Positions 8,574-16,162 of a stretch of DNA of 59,120 nt are shown one piece after another. Each line of letters begins with the position of its first letter. The first letter of the stretch is position 1. The stretch spans positions 1 through 59,120 of the forward strand of contig NZ_MDCR01000029.1 in assembly GCF_001723055.1 (NCBI RefSeq). The letters run 5' to 3'. The stretch comes from Streptomyces niveus (lineage in GTDB: Bacteria > Actinomycetota > Actinomycetes > Streptomycetales > Streptomycetaceae). Under the pieces are notes generated by a model. It saw only the letters and a list, made by a program, of their open reading frames with translations, was not told the origin of the DNA and did no database searches. A program made the position numbers and the translations under genes.

Positions 8574-9557
8574 ATGTCTTCCCGATCCGGCCCGTCCCGC
8601 TCCGGCGACCACCGCTGGGACGTTCACCGGCCGCCCGCGGCCCGGGGCCGGACCTTCCTGGTCACCGGCGGCAACGCGGGGATCGGCTACTTCGTCGCGG
8701 AGCAGCTCGCGGGCACCGGGGCCACGGTCGTGCTCGGCAGCCGCAGCCCCGACAAGGCGGCAGCCGCCCTGGTCTCGATCCGCTCCCGCGTACCCTCCGC
8801 CGACGTCCGCCATCTTCCGCTCGATCTCGCCGATCCGGCCTCCATCAAGACCTCGGTGGACAGCCTGGACGTCGACCGTCTCGACGCGGTCGTCCACAAC
8901 GCCGGGGTGGCGCTCGACGATCCGCCGCGCCGCGAGACCGCGCACGGCGACGAGCTGATGTTCGGCACCAATCACCTCGGCCACTTCCTGCTGACCCAGT
9001 GGCTGGCGCCCCTGCTGGCCGCCGCGCCCGCCGGTCGCGTCGTGACGGTCGGCAGCTTCGCGGCGAAGTCCGAGCGGCTGGACCTGGCCGACCTCCAGTC
9101 CACCGAGGACTACCGGCCCAAGCGCACCTACGGCCGGTCGAAGCTGGCGCAGATGTACTTCGGCCTCGAACTCGACCGCCGGCTGCGCGCCGCGAACAGC
9201 ACGGTGCTGAGCGTGCTGGCGCACCCGGGAGGCGCGCTGGACTCCCTCACCCCCTCCCGCCCGCCGGTCCACGTCCGTACCGCCGGTGCGCGCCTGCGCG
9301 CGCTGCCCGCCGGTCTCCTCGTCCAGGGCAAGGAGGCCGGCGCCTGGCCCGCCGTGCGTGCCGTCCTGGACCCCGAGGTGAGGGGAGGGCAGCTCTGGGG
9401 GCCACGGGTCTTCGGTCTGCGCGGCAGGCCCCGGGCCGAGCCGGTCAAGGGCCATCTGACCGACGCGGCCGTGGCGGCCCGTCTGTGGGACGCCAGTTGC
9501 GAACTGACCGGCGCCGACCCGTCCCTCGGATTCGGCCCCGGCCCCGGCCTTCGGTAG
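8574..9557 (+). CDS. Short-chain dehydrogenase/reductase (SDR)
   Basis: A 327-residue SDR of the retinol/protochlorophyllide-dehydrogenase-like group. The cofactor loop TGGNAGIG is at residues 31-38, the NAG motif is VVHNAGVA, and the catalytic Tyr-Lys pair is in YGRSKLAQMY. The Arg/Ser-rich SRSPDK after the first beta-strand suggests NADPH preference. ATG 8574 has GAGGAG at 8558-8563; the frame runs upstream without similarity. The 214 nt before it hold no recognisable gene. It converges on the acetyltransferase gene, with 18 nt between stops. The substrate is unknown. Confidence 0.87.
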   Translation: MSSRSGPSRSGDHRWDVHRPPAARGRTFLVTGGNAGIGYFVAEQLAGTGATVVLGSRSPDKAAAALVSIRSRVPSADVRHLPLDLADPASIKTSVDSLDVDRLDAVVHNAGVALDDPPRRETAHGDELMFGTNHLGHFLLTQWLAPLLAAAPAGRVVTVGSFAAKSERLDLADLQSTEDYRPKRTYGRSKLAQMYFGLELDRRLRAANSTVLSVLAHPGGALDSLTPSRPPVHVRTAGARLRALPAGLLVQGKEAGAWPAVRAVLDPEVRGGQLWGPRVFGLRGRPRAEPVKGHLTDAAVAARLWDASCELTGADPSLGFGPGPGLR

Positions 9558-9575
9558 AGGTCCGGGCGCCAGGAC

Positions 9576-10142
9576 CTACCCCAGTTCGCGGACCACCCGC
9601 GCCGGGTTGCCGACCGCCAGCACCCCGGCCGGGAGGTTCTTCGTGACCACGGATCCCGCGCCCACCACCGTGTTCTCGCCGATCGTCACGCCGGGGCAGA
9701 CGATCACGCCGGCGCCCAGCCAGACGTTGTCGCCGATGGTCACGGGAGACGCCCGCTCCCAGCCCGCCCGGCGGCGCTCGGTGTCGAGTTCATGGGTGGG
9801 CGTGAGGAGTTGGACGTTCGGGCCGATCTGGACGTCGGAGCCGACGGTGATCGGCGCGCAGTCGAGGAAGACCGCGCCGAAGTTGATGAACGTACGGGCG
9901 CCGATGCTGATGTACGTCCCGAAGTCGCAGTTGAACGGGGGCCGGATCCGTACGTCCTCGGCCACCGACCCCAGCAGCTCGCCCAGGATCCGCTCGCGCC
10001 CCTCCGCGTCGGGCAGCCCCTGGCCGCTGGTGCCGTTGTACGCGGAGCACAGGTCGGCCCGCCGTCGCGACTCGGCCTCCAGCTCCTCGTCGTCCGGCAG
10101 ATACCACTCGCCGGCCTGCATCAGCTTCTTGTTCTCGCCCAT
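9576..10142 (-). CDS. Sugar O-acetyltransferase (maltose/galactoside acetyltransferase type)
   Basis: A 188-residue left-handed beta-helix acetyltransferase of the LacA/Maa/NodL group. It starts MGENKKLMQAGEWYLPDDEEL, matching the Mac-type N-terminal domain, and continues with hexapeptide repeats such as ISIGARTFINFGAV and VTIGDNVWLGAGVIVCPG. The likely reaction is acetyl transfer from acetyl-CoA to a sugar hydroxyl. ATG 10142 has AAAGGACG upstream. It forms no operon with its neighbours. Confidence 0.88.
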   Translation of the reverse strand: MGENKKLMQAGEWYLPDDEELEAESRRRADLCSAYNGTSGQGLPDAEGRERILGELLGSVAEDVRIRPPFNCDFGTYISIGARTFINFGAVFLDCAPITVGSDVQIGPNVQLLTPTHELDTERRRAGWERASPVTIGDNVWLGAGVIVCPGVTIGENTVVGAGSVVTKNLPAGVLAVGNPARVVRELG

Positions 10143-10220
10143 CTGCGTGCGCGTCCTTTCGTCGGGAGTTCCACCACGGTAGGACGAGGCGCCGGATCGC
10201 GGGACGGAACCCCCTCACCC

Positions 10221-10282
10221 TGTGGACAGACGGGCTACCGTGCAGGTCGTGCAGTAGTTCGATATGCACAACCTGTGGATAA
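10221..10282 (-). promoter_or_regulatory. Two DnaA-box-like 9-mers in the intergenic region
   Basis: On the minus strand, TTATCCACA (plus-strand TGTGGATAA, 10274-10282) is a perfect E. coli-type DnaA box. CTGTCCACA (plus-strand TGTGGACAG, 10221-10229) is one base from the Streptomyces form TTGTCCACA. They have the same orientation, 53 bp apart, before the DUF2786 gene. Function is unproven; an isolated pair does not make an origin. Confidence 0.35.
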
Positions 10283-10390
10283 CTCGTCCTCTGGAACCAT
10301 GGACGGTGGCCCGTCGCCGCGACGGCCAGGGGCGGCCGGTCAAGCGGCTGATCAGCCCTGACGATCAAGGGACAAGGGGAGACGGTTCTC

Positions 10391-11620
10391 ATGCCAGGCA
10401 CGGTCGAAGGCGCCTTCGCCGCCGCGCTCTACGCCGACCCGGCGGCGGACGACGGCAGGGGCCTGGACACCGGCGCCTCGCTGCTCGCCGCCGACCCGGC
10501 CGCCGACACCGAACTGCGCCGACGGGGTACGGAGTTCCTGCGCCGCGCCTGGGAGCGCGGCTGGCAGCCCGCCGACGTCGTACGGATCGTCCGCCGCGAC
10601 CTCGACGAGCCGCACACGCGTCTGGTCGCCGAGCTGATCGCGACGGAGGCCGTCCGGTACGAACGGGTGGCCCCCCGCTGGGGCGCCCAGCTCACGGACA
10701 TCGCGGCCGACCTCGAAGCCGACCGCGGGAGCGGCACCGCGCCCCGGTCCACCGACCGCTTCTCCTCCGCGACCACCGCCCTGGAGCTGTACCGGCTGCT
10801 CGTACGACTGCCGGCGATCGAGGCCGTGGGACCGGTGCCCGGCACCCCCGTCCACCTCCCGGCCGCCGACGGCGAGCCGCGCATGCTCACCCGCATCCGC
10901 GCCCTGCTCGCCAAGGCGGAGGGCACCGACTTCCCGGAGGAGGCCGAGGCGCTGAGCGCCAAGGCGCAGGAGCTGATGGCCCGGCACAGCATCGACGAGG
11001 CCCTGCTCGCCGACCGAGCCCACAGCGCCGACGTACCGGCCGCGTGCCGGATCGGGGTGGACGCTCCGTACGAGAGCGCGAAGGCGATCCTGCTCGACGC
11101 CGTGGCGTCCGCCAACCGCTGCCAGGCGGTGTGGAACAGCGGATTCGGCTTCTCCACCGTGGTCGGTTTTGAGCCTGATTTGGAGGTGGTGGAGCTGCTG
11201 TACACGTCGCTGCTCGTGCAGGGGACCGGAGCGATGACCCGTGCGGAAGCCGCCCAGCGGGCGTCGGGCCGCAAGCGGACGAAGACTTTCCGGCAGTCGT
11301 TCCTCATGGCGTACGCCCACCGGATCGGCGAACGGCTCGCGGCCACCGCCGAGCAGGCCACGGCCGAACAGATCGCCGCCGACGCGGCACGGGCCGCGAA
11401 CGGCGAGACGGTCGGTCCGAGCACCGGGGACCCCGCTCTGACGGCCGGCGGGGGAGGGCGGTTGCTGCCCGTCCTGGCGGCACGGGACATGGCGGTCACC
11501 GATCGCGCGGAGCGGATGTTCCCCGAAACGGTGCGGACGAGGGTGCGTGGTGTGACCGACGGCGAAGGGTGGGCGCACGGCAGGGCGGCGGCCGACCGGG
11601 CCCGCGTCACCTCCTCATAA
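10391..11620 (+). CDS. DUF2786 domain-containing protein
   Basis: A 409-residue protein of unknown function. The DUF2786 core is the helical segment LTRIRALLAKAEGTDFPEEA through LMARHSIDEALL, about residues 161-200. The N-terminal part is Ala/Asp-rich and helical; the C-terminal part has an Arg/Lys-rich segment (RASGRKRTKTFRQSF) that may touch nucleic acid. Relatives occur in actinobacteria and phages, without an assigned role. ATG 10391 follows GGGGAGACGG at proper distance. A terminator directly follows the stop. Confidence 0.85.
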   Translation: MPGTVEGAFAAALYADPAADDGRGLDTGASLLAADPAADTELRRRGTEFLRRAWERGWQPADVVRIVRRDLDEPHTRLVAELIATEAVRYERVAPRWGAQLTDIAADLEADRGSGTAPRSTDRFSSATTALELYRLLVRLPAIEAVGPVPGTPVHLPAADGEPRMLTRIRALLAKAEGTDFPEEAEALSAKAQELMARHSIDEALLADRAHSADVPAACRIGVDAPYESAKAILLDAVASANRCQAVWNSGFGFSTVVGFEPDLEVVELLYTSLLVQGTGAMTRAEAAQRASGRKRTKTFRQSFLMAYAHRIGERLAATAEQATAEQIAADAARAANGETVGPSTGDPALTAGGGGRLLPVLAARDMAVTDRAERMFPETVRTRVRGVTDGEGWAHGRAAADRARVTSS

Positions 11621-11656
11621 AGAGGGCGCCAGGTTCAGGTGACCCGGCGCCCCTTT
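11619..11656. terminator. Bidirectional terminator between DUF2786 and lipoprotein genes
   Basis: GGGCGCC (11624-11630) pairs with GGCGCCC (11646-11652), extended by AAAG on the left against CTTT on the right. It lies exactly between two converging stops (11620 and 11676), and A-rich and T-rich flanks suit both directions. Confidence 0.7.
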
Positions 11657-11675
11657 CAAGAGAAAGCGGTCTCCG

Positions 11676-12170
11676 TCAGGGCGCCGGGATGCCGGTCGGC
11701 AGCTCATCGGGCAGTTTGCCGGGATCCGTTTTGGCGAGGCTGTCCTTCGTGCCGCCTTCCCACGAAAGCACCAGTGTCTTCCCGTCGTTGGAATCGATCG
11801 ACCCCATCGTCCGGTCGGTGTTCCCGTCGGCGCACTTGAGCGACAGCATCGGCTCGCCGCCCATGTCCTCGACCGCGCCCTGGCAGATGTGCTCGTCGGC
11901 GATGAGAGCGGCCTTGCCCTCCTTGACGGACAGCGCGACGGCCTTGCCCTCCGTCATCCCCGCCCAGCTGCCTTCGAGGCTGTCGGCGGTGGTGGTGGCG
12001 TCCGGGGCGGCCTCGTCGCCACCGGCGTCCTCCGACGCGCTCGGGGCCGGTGCGCCACTGCTCTTGTCCTTGCCGGAGTCGTCACCGCTGTCACCGCCGC
12101 CACAGCCGCCGAGAGTGAGCGCGACCACGAGTCCGGCAGCCGCGACGCCGCTTCGTACGAGCTTGTGCAT
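11676..12170 (-). CDS. Small secreted lipoprotein
   Basis: A 164-residue exported lipoprotein. The N terminus MHKLVRSGVAAAGLVVALTLGGC is a signal peptide with lipobox LGGC. An acidic, Gly/Ser-rich linker follows (about residues 22-55). Then comes a small beta-rich domain with a probable disulfide (HICQGA and SLKCADG). ATG 12170 is preferred over the upstream frame extension because a GGGGGA precedes it and the signal peptide starts there. No domain is recognised; it is a typical Streptomyces cell-surface protein of unknown role. Confidence 0.85.
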   Translation of the reverse strand: MHKLVRSGVAAAGLVVALTLGGCGGGDSGDDSGKDKSSGAPAPSASEDAGGDEAAPDATTTADSLEGSWAGMTEGKAVALSVKEGKAALIADEHICQGAVEDMGGEPMLSLKCADGNTDRTMGSIDSNDGKTLVLSWEGGTKDSLAKTDPGKLPDELPTGIPAP

Positions 12171-12342
12171 GTCTCTGTCCCCCTTCAGTTCCACGACCGC
12201 GCCAAGCTACCAGGACGGCCGCCGCGAACTGCGTCGGCGAGTTCCGGACGAGTACCGGAAACACTGGCACCGAAAGGGCTTTCCGTTCGTCTCAACGAAT
12301 GAGGCAATACGTTCGCAAGCCTGTAGTCAAGGGAACACCCCC

Positions 12343-12367
12343 CGTGCACGTGCATCTGCTCATGCAT
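12343..12367 (+). promoter_or_regulatory. Shared 25-bp promoter element, copy 1 (upstream of the DUF397 gene)
   Basis: CGTGCACGTGCATCTGC (12343-12359) followed at a fixed distance by TGCAT (12363-12367). The reverse complement of 13374-13398 matches this 25-bp stretch at 23 of 25 positions. It contains the palindrome TGCACGTGCA. It ends 17 bp before a TATGAT hexamer (12385-12390), a position suited to an activator or repressor. Its partner lies upstream of the convergent ATPase gene in the same orientation relative to transcription. Confidence 0.65.
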
Positions 12368-12434
12368 TGGCATGTGAACACAGCTATGATCCGAGCTAGT
12401 TGACACTTGCACCATGCAACTCGGGGAGCGTCCT

Positions 12435-12671
12435 GTGCACCACGCGTACAACGGCATGGCGGCCACCGAGCTTCACGGAGTCGTCTGGCAGAAGAGCAGG
12501 CACAGCAATTCGCAGGGCTCCTGCGTCGAGTTCGCCAAACTGCCGGGCGGGGGAGTGGCGGTCCGGAATTCACGCCACCCCGAAGGACCCGCCCTCGTGT
12601 ACACCCGGGCCGAGATCGTGGCCATGCTGGCGGGTGTCAAGGACGGGGAATTCGATCACCTGACGGCCTGA
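12435..12671 (+). CDS. DUF397 domain-containing small protein
   Basis: A 78-residue protein. The DUF397 core VVWQKSRHSNSQGSCVEFAK and VAVRNSRHPEGPALVYT covers nearly its whole length. Such proteins are usually encoded with an XRE-DUF5753 regulator and an anti-sigma-like ATPase (WhiJ/AbaA-type loci) and influence development and antibiotic production in Streptomyces; all three are present here. GTG 12435 is chosen because GGGGAG lies 8-9 nt upstream and family members start at the HHAYNGM segment; an in-frame ATG at 12414 is the alternative. Confidence 0.85.
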   Translation: MHHAYNGMAATELHGVVWQKSRHSNSQGSCVEFAKLPGGGVAVRNSRHPEGPALVYTRAEIVAMLAGVKDGEFDHLTA

Positions 12672-12699
12672 GACCACGCCGTCACGCATCGCGCGTCGC

Positions 12700-12731
12700 G
12701 TCTTCAAGCCGTCCGGTCTTCAAGCCGTCCG
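12700..12731 (+). repeat. 16-bp perfect tandem duplication
   Basis: GTCTTCAAGCCGTCCG occurs at 12700-12715 and again at 12716-12731, between the converging DUF397 and ATPase genes. Confidence 0.85.
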
Positions 12732-12757
12732 GCCGTCGACCGGCAAGCCGCTCGCCG

Positions 12758-13252
12758 TCACTCGGCCCGTAGCCGGAACAGCGCCCAGACCACCTTGCCG
12801 TGCAGCGAGCCGGCGAGCGGATGCCAGCCCCACGTATCGCTGAACGAGTCCACCAGGAACAGCCCCCGGCCGGACTCCGCGGCGAAATCCTCGTCCGACT
12901 CGCGCGCCGTGGGGCCTGCGTGACTGGGATCGCGTACCGCGCAGACCAGCCGGGTCGTCCAGCGCATCAGATGCAGCCGTACGGGCGGTTCCTGCGGTTC
13001 GCGCGGGGTGTCCGAGGGGAGGGCGTGCCGCAGCGCGTTGGTGACGAGTTCGGAGACGACCAGCGCGACATCGTCGAAACGGTCGTCAAGTTCCCACTGG
13101 CAGAGCGTCGTCCGGGTGAACTGCCGCGCGCCGCGCACCGCTTCGTAGCGGGCGGGCAGTGCGCAGGACGCCGAGCTGGAGACGGCTGCGGGATCGATCG
13201 GCGGAAGCCCCTGCCTTAACGGCTCGAGCACGGTCGATCCATTCGTCCCCAT
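12758..13252 (-). CDS. ATP-binding protein (anti-sigma factor-like HATPase, RsbW/SpoIIAB type)
   Basis: A 164-residue GHKL-fold protein. The N box VVSELVTNALRHAL is at about residues 85-98. The G-box region is ESGRGLFLVDSFSDTWGW, and the end KVVWALFRLRAE is typical of this Streptomyces family. It probably binds ATP and acts as a kinase or sequestering partner for a regulator, as in AbaA/WhiJ-type loci. ATG 13252 has GGGGAG 8 nt upstream. It converges on the DUF397 gene, and both carry the same 25-bp upstream element. Confidence 0.86.
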   Translation of the reverse strand: MGTNGSTVLEPLRQGLPPIDPAAVSSSASCALPARYEAVRGARQFTRTTLCQWELDDRFDDVALVVSELVTNALRHALPSDTPREPQEPPVRLHLMRWTTRLVCAVRDPSHAGPTARESDEDFAAESGRGLFLVDSFSDTWGWHPLAGSLHGKVVWALFRLRAE

Positions 13253-13588
13253 GCGAGGCACTCCCCGGGATTCGCGGCCGTAGCGATACTGCGGTGGTAC
13301 AGCGTCACAACACGTCAAACACGAACGAGCACGCAGGTGCGGCGAGGACCATGGTTCCCAATGCGCAGGGCAGATGCAAGGGCAGATGCACGTGCACGCG
13401 CCCGACTCGTCCGAGAATGTGGCGTTCAGGATTATTTCTTCTCTTGACTACTTTCCCGCTCTTCCCAAAGGCTTCTCATTTCTGTAATCGAATGAGTACG
13501 GGCTGATGCGTTTGATGGCACAATCCGGCTCTCAGGGTTCGGGGGTGCTCCGAGGGCGACGTGGGACAAATAGTGGGAGATGGACCGT
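13253..13588. other. Intergenic region between ATPase and XRE regulator genes (336 nt)
   Basis: No gene is seen. It holds a possible minus-strand promoter for the ATPase (TTGTGA at 13305-13310, 16-bp gap, TATCGC at 13283-13288). It also holds direct repeats GGGCAGATGCA at 13368-13378 and 13380-13390, and the second copy of the 25-bp element. A relatively AT-rich stretch (13430-13500) with TTGACT at 13444-13449 may drive the XRE gene, but no clear -10 is seen. Confidence 0.5.
13374..13398 (-). promoter_or_regulatory. Shared 25-bp promoter element, copy 2 (upstream of the ATPase gene)
   Basis: Read on the minus strand, it begins CGTGCACGTGCATCTGC and has TGCAT at the same spacing as copy 1 (23 of 25 identical). 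It lies about 120 bp before the ATPase start and is oriented toward it, as copy 1 is oriented toward the DUF397 gene. A further GCAGATGCA half-unit overlaps it (13370-13378). Confidence 0.65.
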
Positions 13589-14470
13589 ATGGGGAGGGTT
13601 GGAGACGTGACCGCAGTGGAACCGGGCGGATCCGTGGTGCGGCGCATACTGCTGGGCTCGCAGCTGAGGCGGCTGCGTGAGTCGCGCGGCATCACGCGCG
13701 AGGCGGCCGGTTACTCGATCCGCGCGTCCGAGTCCAAGATCAGCCGTATGGAGTTGGGGCGGGTGAGTTTCAAGTCCAGGGACATCGAGGACCTGTTGAC
13801 GCTCTACGGAGTCGCCGACGAGATGGAGCGAGGGTCCCTGATCGGTCTCGCCCGTGAGGCCAACGTCGCCGGCTGGTGGCAGAGCTTCGGCGACGTCCTG
13901 CCCGGCTGGTTCCAGACGTACATCGGACTCGAAGGCGCCGCCTCGTTGATCCGGATCTACGAAGTCCAGTTCGTGCACGGCCTGTTGCAGACGGAGGCGT
14001 ACGCGCACGCCGTCGTCAAGCGCGGCATCCCCAACGCCCCCCAGGCGGAGATCGACCGCCGTGTGGCGCTGCGCCAGGAGCGCCAGAAGGTGCTCGTCTC
14101 CGAGCGCGCCCCGCGCCTCCACGCGGTGCTGGACGAGGCCGCGCTGCGCCGCCCGTACGGCGACCGTGACGTGATGCGCGGCCAGTTGGCCCATCTCATC
14201 GAGATCTCCGAGCATCCGACGGTGACCCTCCAGGTGATGCCGTTCAGCTTCGGCGGGCACGCGGGCGAGAGCGGCGCCTTCACGATGCTGCGCTTCCCCG
14301 AGTCCGACCTGTCCGACCTCGTCTACCTGGAACAGCTCACGAGCGCGCTGTATCTCGACAAGCGGGAGGAAGTCACCCAGTACGAACGGGTGATGACGCG
14401 CCTGCACGAGGACAGCCTCGGGCCCGCCGAGAGCCGTGATCTGCTGCGAGGGCTGCTGCAACTCTCCTGA
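13589..14470 (+). CDS. XRE-family regulator with DUF5753 domain
   Basis: A DNA-binding regulator of about 293 residues. The N-terminal helix-turn-helix is LGSQLRRLRESRGITREAAG ... SESKISRMELGRVSF (about residues 22-60). The DUF5753 effector domain fills the C-terminal two thirds (FVHGLLQTEAYAHAVV, FGGHAGESGAFTMLRFPE). It is the probable controller of the neighbouring DUF397 and ATPase genes. Starts at ATG 13580, ATG 13589 or GTG 13607 are possible: 13580 has no spacing to its GGGAG, 13589 has 9 nt, and 13607 has GGGAGG 9 nt upstream. Confidence 0.87.
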   Translation: MGRVGDVTAVEPGGSVVRRILLGSQLRRLRESRGITREAAGYSIRASESKISRMELGRVSFKSRDIEDLLTLYGVADEMERGSLIGLAREANVAGWWQSFGDVLPGWFQTYIGLEGAASLIRIYEVQFVHGLLQTEAYAHAVVKRGIPNAPQAEIDRRVALRQERQKVLVSERAPRLHAVLDEAALRRPYGDRDVMRGQLAHLIEISEHPTVTLQVMPFSFGGHAGESGAFTMLRFPESDLSDLVYLEQLTSALYLDKREEVTQYERVMTRLHEDSLGPAESRDLLRGLLQLS

Positions 14471-14550
14471 ACGCGCTCCGCACGTGCCCCGAACACACCC
14501 TGAACGTGCTCCTGAGCGCGCGCGATCGAACGAGAACGACCGGCGGGCGA

Positions 14551-14566
14551 TCGTGAATGATCACGA
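14551..14566. repeat. Inverted repeat TCGTGA-N4-TCACGA
   Basis: Perfect 6-bp arms with a 4-bp centre, located 57 bp before the putative promoter of the aldehyde dehydrogenase gene. It could be an operator; the binding protein is unknown. Confidence 0.4.
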
Positions 14567-14622
14567 ACGACCGATGTTGTACGGCCAAGCGAGAGACGGG
14601 ATTCGGACGTTCTCGAAGACCC

Positions 14623-14649
14623 TTGACTCTGCTGGGGCGTAAGTATGAT
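14623..14649 (+). promoter_or_regulatory. Putative promoter of the aldehyde dehydrogenase gene
   Basis: TTGACT (14623-14628) and TATGAT (14644-14649), both close to the vegetative consensus, with a somewhat short 15-bp spacer, 40 nt before the ATG. Confidence 0.5.
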
Positions 14650-14688
14650 GACGTGACATCAGTTTCCGGTTCTGAGGTTAGGGATCAC

Positions 14689-16146
14689 ATGTCCTTCTTC
14701 GCCGAACTCGACCAGCAGTACATCGACGGCGAGTGGCGGCCCGGCAGTGGCTCGTGGGACATCATCGATTTCAATCCCTACAACGGCGAGAAGCTGGCCT
14801 CGATCGCGGTGGCGACGGCCGACGAGGTGGACCAGGCGTACCGGGCGGCCGAGCGCGCGCAGACGACCTGGGCGGCGACCAACCCGTACGCCAGGCGGCA
14901 GATCCTCGAACGCGCCCTGCGCGTCGTCGAGGACCGCGAGGAGGAGATCACCGAGGCGATCATCGCCGAACTCGGCGGTACGCGCCTGAAAGCGGCGTTC
15001 GAGCTGCGCCAGGCCAAGGAACTCCTTCGCGAGGCCGTACAGCTCACGCTGCACCCCGAAGGCCGGATACTCCCCTCGCCCGTGGACGGCACCGAGAACA
15101 GGCTCCACCGCGTGCCCGTCGGCGTGGTCGGTGTCATCAGCCCGTTCAACTTCCCGTTCCTGCTGTCCCTCAAGGCGGTCGCCCCGGCTCTGGCGCTCGG
15201 CAACGCCGTCGTACTGAAGCCGCACCAGAACACACCGATCTGCGGCGGGTCGCTGGTGGCCAAGGTGTTCGAGGACGCGGGCCTGCCCGCCGGACTGCTG
15301 AACGTCGTCATCACCGATATCGCCGAGATCGACGACGCGCTGATCGAGCATCCGATACCGAAGGTCATCTCCTTCTCCGGCTCCGACCGGGTGGGACGGC
15401 ACGTCGCCGTCGTCTGCGCGAAGAACTTCAAGCGCTCCGTGCTCGACCTCGGCGGCAACAGCGCGCTGATCGTGCTCGCGGACGCCGACATCGACAACGC
15501 GGTCGAAGCGGCGGTCTTCAGCCGGTACGCGTATCAGGGCCCCGTCTGCATGGCGGCCAACCGCATCCTCCTCGACCGCGCGGTGGAGCAGGAGTTCACC
15601 GAGAAGTTCGTCGCCAAGGTCAGGACGCTGACCGTCGGGGACCCGGCCGACCCGAAGACGGTCGTCGGCCCGCTCATCAGCTCCCAGCAGGCCGACGCGG
15701 TCGGCGCGCTGGTCGACGAGACCGTCGAGGCGGGTGCGACCGCGCTGGTGCGCGGCACCGTCGACGGCAATCTCGTCACCCCGACCGTGCTGACCGATCT
15801 GGCGCCCGACTCGCCCGTTCTGACCCAGGAGATACTCGGCCCGGTCGCGATCCTGCTGGCGTTCGACAGCGTGGACGAGGCGGTCAGGATCGCCAACGAC
15901 ACCCGGTGCGGGCTCAGCGGTTCGATCCACACCGGTGACGTCGAGCGGGGCGTCCGGGTCGCGCGGCGGATCAACACCGCCATGCTCCACGTCAACGACG
16001 GCACCGGCCACGACGAGCCGGTCGTCCCCTTCGGCGGCGAGAAGTACTCCGGGCCCGAGTGGATGAACACCGACGGCCTGGTCGACGCCTTCACGACCAG
16101 GAAGTGGATCTCGGTGCAGCACGGGCGCTCCAGCTTCCCGTTCTGA
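14689..16146 (+). CDS. Aldehyde dehydrogenase family protein (benzaldehyde dehydrogenase-like)
   Basis: A 485-residue NAD(P)-dependent aldehyde dehydrogenase. The cofactor-binding ISPFNFPF and FSGSDRVGRH segments and the C-terminal HDEPVVPFGGEKYSG segment resemble benzaldehyde/vanillin dehydrogenases. The catalytic Cys is C287 in YQGPVCMAANR. Two departures stand out: the usual LELGG has Asp at the catalytic-base position (D253 in LDLGGNSALIV), and the usual GQ-x-C reads GPVC. ATG 14689 follows GAGGTTAGGGATCAC; upstream frame extension has no similarity. Monocistronic, with its own promoter-like sequence. Confidence 0.88.
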   Translation: MSFFAELDQQYIDGEWRPGSGSWDIIDFNPYNGEKLASIAVATADEVDQAYRAAERAQTTWAATNPYARRQILERALRVVEDREEEITEAIIAELGGTRLKAAFELRQAKELLREAVQLTLHPEGRILPSPVDGTENRLHRVPVGVVGVISPFNFPFLLSLKAVAPALALGNAVVLKPHQNTPICGGSLVAKVFEDAGLPAGLLNVVITDIAEIDDALIEHPIPKVISFSGSDRVGRHVAVVCAKNFKRSVLDLGGNSALIVLADADIDNAVEAAVFSRYAYQGPVCMAANRILLDRAVEQEFTEKFVAKVRTLTVGDPADPKTVVGPLISSQQADAVGALVDETVEAGATALVRGTVDGNLVTPTVLTDLAPDSPVLTQEILGPVAILLAFDSVDEAVRIANDTRCGLSGSIHTGDVERGVRVARRINTAMLHVNDGTGHDEPVVPFGGEKYSGPEWMNTDGLVDAFTTRKWISVQHGRSSFPF

Positions 16147-16162
16147 GCCGGAGGCGGCCGGG

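Noticed and set aside
10221..10282. Replication origin
   Set aside because: Only two DnaA-box-like sites, and none of the origin genes (dnaA, dnaN) are near.
12400..12405. TTGACA as the -35 box of the DUF397 gene
   Set aside because: No -10 follows at 16-18 bp, and the region after it is the ribosome site; TATGAT at 12385-12390 is a better promoter element.
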